A stretch of 33,390 nucleotides of DNA. It comes from Saccoglossus kowalevskii (taxonomy: Eukaryota; Hemichordata; Enteropneusta; Harrimaniidae). The notes under the pieces are model-generated. The model did not search any database, was not told the origin of the DNA, and was given only the letters and a program-made list of their open reading frames with translations. Every line of letters starts with the position of its first letter. Position 1 is the first letter of the stretch. The stretch spans positions 511,334 through 544,723 of the forward strand of contig NW_003135342.1 in assembly GCF_000003605.2 (NCBI RefSeq), written 5' to 3'. Position numbers and translations under genes: made by a program. This document shows positions 31,932 to 33,390 of this stretch, piece after piece.

Positions 31932-32235
31932 TAACGAACAATTAAAGTATTGTTCGTTTCTATGGCAACGCCCTTACTGATGAGTATGAGTGATACGGTT
32001 GCTAGAGGGAGAAGATAAAAACTATGGACAGTACAGGTTCAACATGAGATCGTTCCGGTTTGCAGAACAACTGCCGCACGTTATCAACCCTGTAACTAAA
32101 TATGTACTATATGCATCAAATTAGTAACTGTTTTTGCACTGAACAATCGAGGTACTAAGAATAATGTCATCAGAGGGTTTATTGTTTACCCATTTGTTTT
32201 TATTTCCATTATTCCTATCGAACGTTTGGCATTTG

Positions 32236-32388
32236 TTAAAGCGGGGGAGTCGTTACCTGCGCATGCGTCAGATGGTCATAGCGTGTCATTGTTTACAAAC
32301 ATGAGCCTTTGCGTTTTTAGCGTGTGTTGTTATCGTCGCTTGGGACTCAGTTCTCGCGCGTGCGCAGGTGACGACCCTCCAGCTTTGA
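32236..32388 (+). mobile_element. TTAA MITE, family 1, with short internal deletion
   Basis: TTAA on the left, but the right flank is mutated to TTGA. The segment 'aagcgtctacccatg' between the forkhead-like core and 'gagcctttgcg' is missing. NRF-1 motif at 32355-32366. Confidence 0.8.
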
Positions 32389-33321
32389 ATTCTTCCTTCA
32401 AATTTGTTTTCTTGCTCGATAGTCATCAATATATTATCAATAATGCGGATTGTTTTTCATTCATACATTGCACGCAGGGTGTAACCAGAAATCATTTTTC
32501 TGTCTACAAATTTTCACATATTTCTATCATTACTTTACGAGATTTCAATGAGCTTCGATTTATGATACATTTCTCTGCGTTTATTAGAAGTTAGAAATAA
32601 AAGCGTGCAAATTCATCAAGCTGTTTTGTTAACTTTGGTCACGTATTATGTATATATATGGTACGATTGACAGCAGATTAGTATATATTATAATACACTC
32701 CCGTGCGATGTTATTATACGACCATTATCTAGTGTCGAGTTTCAACACGTTTGCGTAATACAGCTGATGATTGCGTGTACATTTCCTTTGTTTCCATGGC
32801 GTTTTTTTCTTTCTGTTTTTGATTCACTAAACAAAATACACTACATAGTAGTTTAGCCCAATACGCGACCACAATGTTCTTAGTAGTATTTTTCTTATAA
32901 TAATGCAGCAAACTAACAGATGGGCGAATACTGAAATGTATTCATCACGAACACAGCGTGTATAAACTAACTGGATTTCCGTGACTGCGATAACGTGCAC
33001 GCACCAGGTCACACTATGAAAAGCCGTGCAATAATTGGTATGAAGTTCAATATATTTCAATCAATGGAACAATATACATGTCAAATATGAATTTATTCAA
33101 GGTATGCTTTCCCTGGTGAGTTTTTTTTTAATTTACATCGAAGCGTTGGAGATCCATTTACATGTATAACTAGTCTATGCTTTTAAATTAAATTAAAAAT
33201 ATTTCTTCAGGCTTTAAACTATTGTTACGGGGTTGTGTTCAGCGAACTTTGACTCGCCTGGCAGATAACACTGGAACGTAAAGATACCAGGTTCGACACA
33301 CACATGAGTTCATTCAAAGCG
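32389..33321. other. Non-coding stretch
   Basis: AT-rich; no exon, promoter or repeat recognised. Confidence 0.35.
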
Positions 33322-33390
33322 GCAAAGCGGGGGAGTCGTCACCTGCGCATGCGTCAGATGGCCATAGCGTGTCACTGTTTACAAACAAGC
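33322..33390 (+). mobile_element. Family 1 MITE running off the window end
   Basis: CAAAGCGGGGGAGTCGTCAC and the following interior match family 1. The left TTAA has become GCAA. The right half lies outside the window. Confidence 0.75.

Noticed and set aside
1-33390. CRISPR arrays, operons, tRNA or rRNA genes
   Set aside because: No regularly spaced repeats, no ribosome-binding-site-led gene strings, and no cloverleaf or rRNA sequence recognised; the window is eukaryotic.

Overview
This is eukaryotic (metazoan) genomic DNA: AT-rich, long non-coding stretches, short exons bounded by GT/AG splice sites, TATA promoters, AATAAA signals, a decayed LINE, many small inverted-repeat elements, and one assembly gap (Ns, 19806-20559). 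Vertebrate-style phase-1 immunoglobulin (Ig) exons together with compact introns and these repeats suggest an invertebrate, perhaps marine; I cannot name the species. All gene models are read by eye and have no transcript support.

The core of the window is a small cluster of secreted or surface Ig-type genes on the + strand. Gene A (7551-9981) is a complete three-exon model. It has a CRE/kappaB-like/TATA promoter, a signal-peptide exon, one unusual Ig-like domain exon, a short basic C-terminal exon and a poly(A) signal. Its spliced length is exactly 180 codons including the stop. Gene B (13670-19444 or beyond) has a signal exon, a V-set Ig exon, a C-type Ig exon and an arginine-rich exon. That last exon runs, out of frame, into a second copy of gene A's unusual domain. 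The copied domain carries C-x4-C followed by [VI]F[VI]HRxRKx[IV]T[IV]EF and ends in D[LI]GP where Ig domains normally have DxGxYxC. Every clear junction is phase 1, the arrangement that permits shuffling of Ig exons. All of these domain and leader exons could therefore be exchanged without loss of frame.

Upstream (2812-2911) is a separate promoter: a perfect kappaB palindrome next to a TATA box and a first exon ending in GTAAGT. Downstream (28.7-31.2 kb) are two paralogous hydrophobic tail segments. They are conserved as protein, including a serine encoded by AGT in one and TCA in the other, so they are probably ends of further membrane proteins whose other exons I could not find.

Mobile DNA fills much of the remainder. 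Three families of short elements, of about 165, 130 and 300 bp, share the terminus TTAAAGCGNGGNAGTCGTC and are flanked by TTAA, so they look like piggyBac-type non-autonomous elements moved by one transposase. At least 14 copies or fragments are present, four of them inside gene A's introns. The 165-bp family carries a perfect NRF-1 12-mer and a forkhead-like TGTTTAC in nearly every copy. Other repeats are a Jockey/CR1-like LINE fragment (4490-5695, minus) with a detached tail copy (21905-22072), a fold-back element (17235-17342), a GGCGGC-ended element (11611-11829), and two pairs of dispersed inverted copies. The remaining stretches show no supportable gene.
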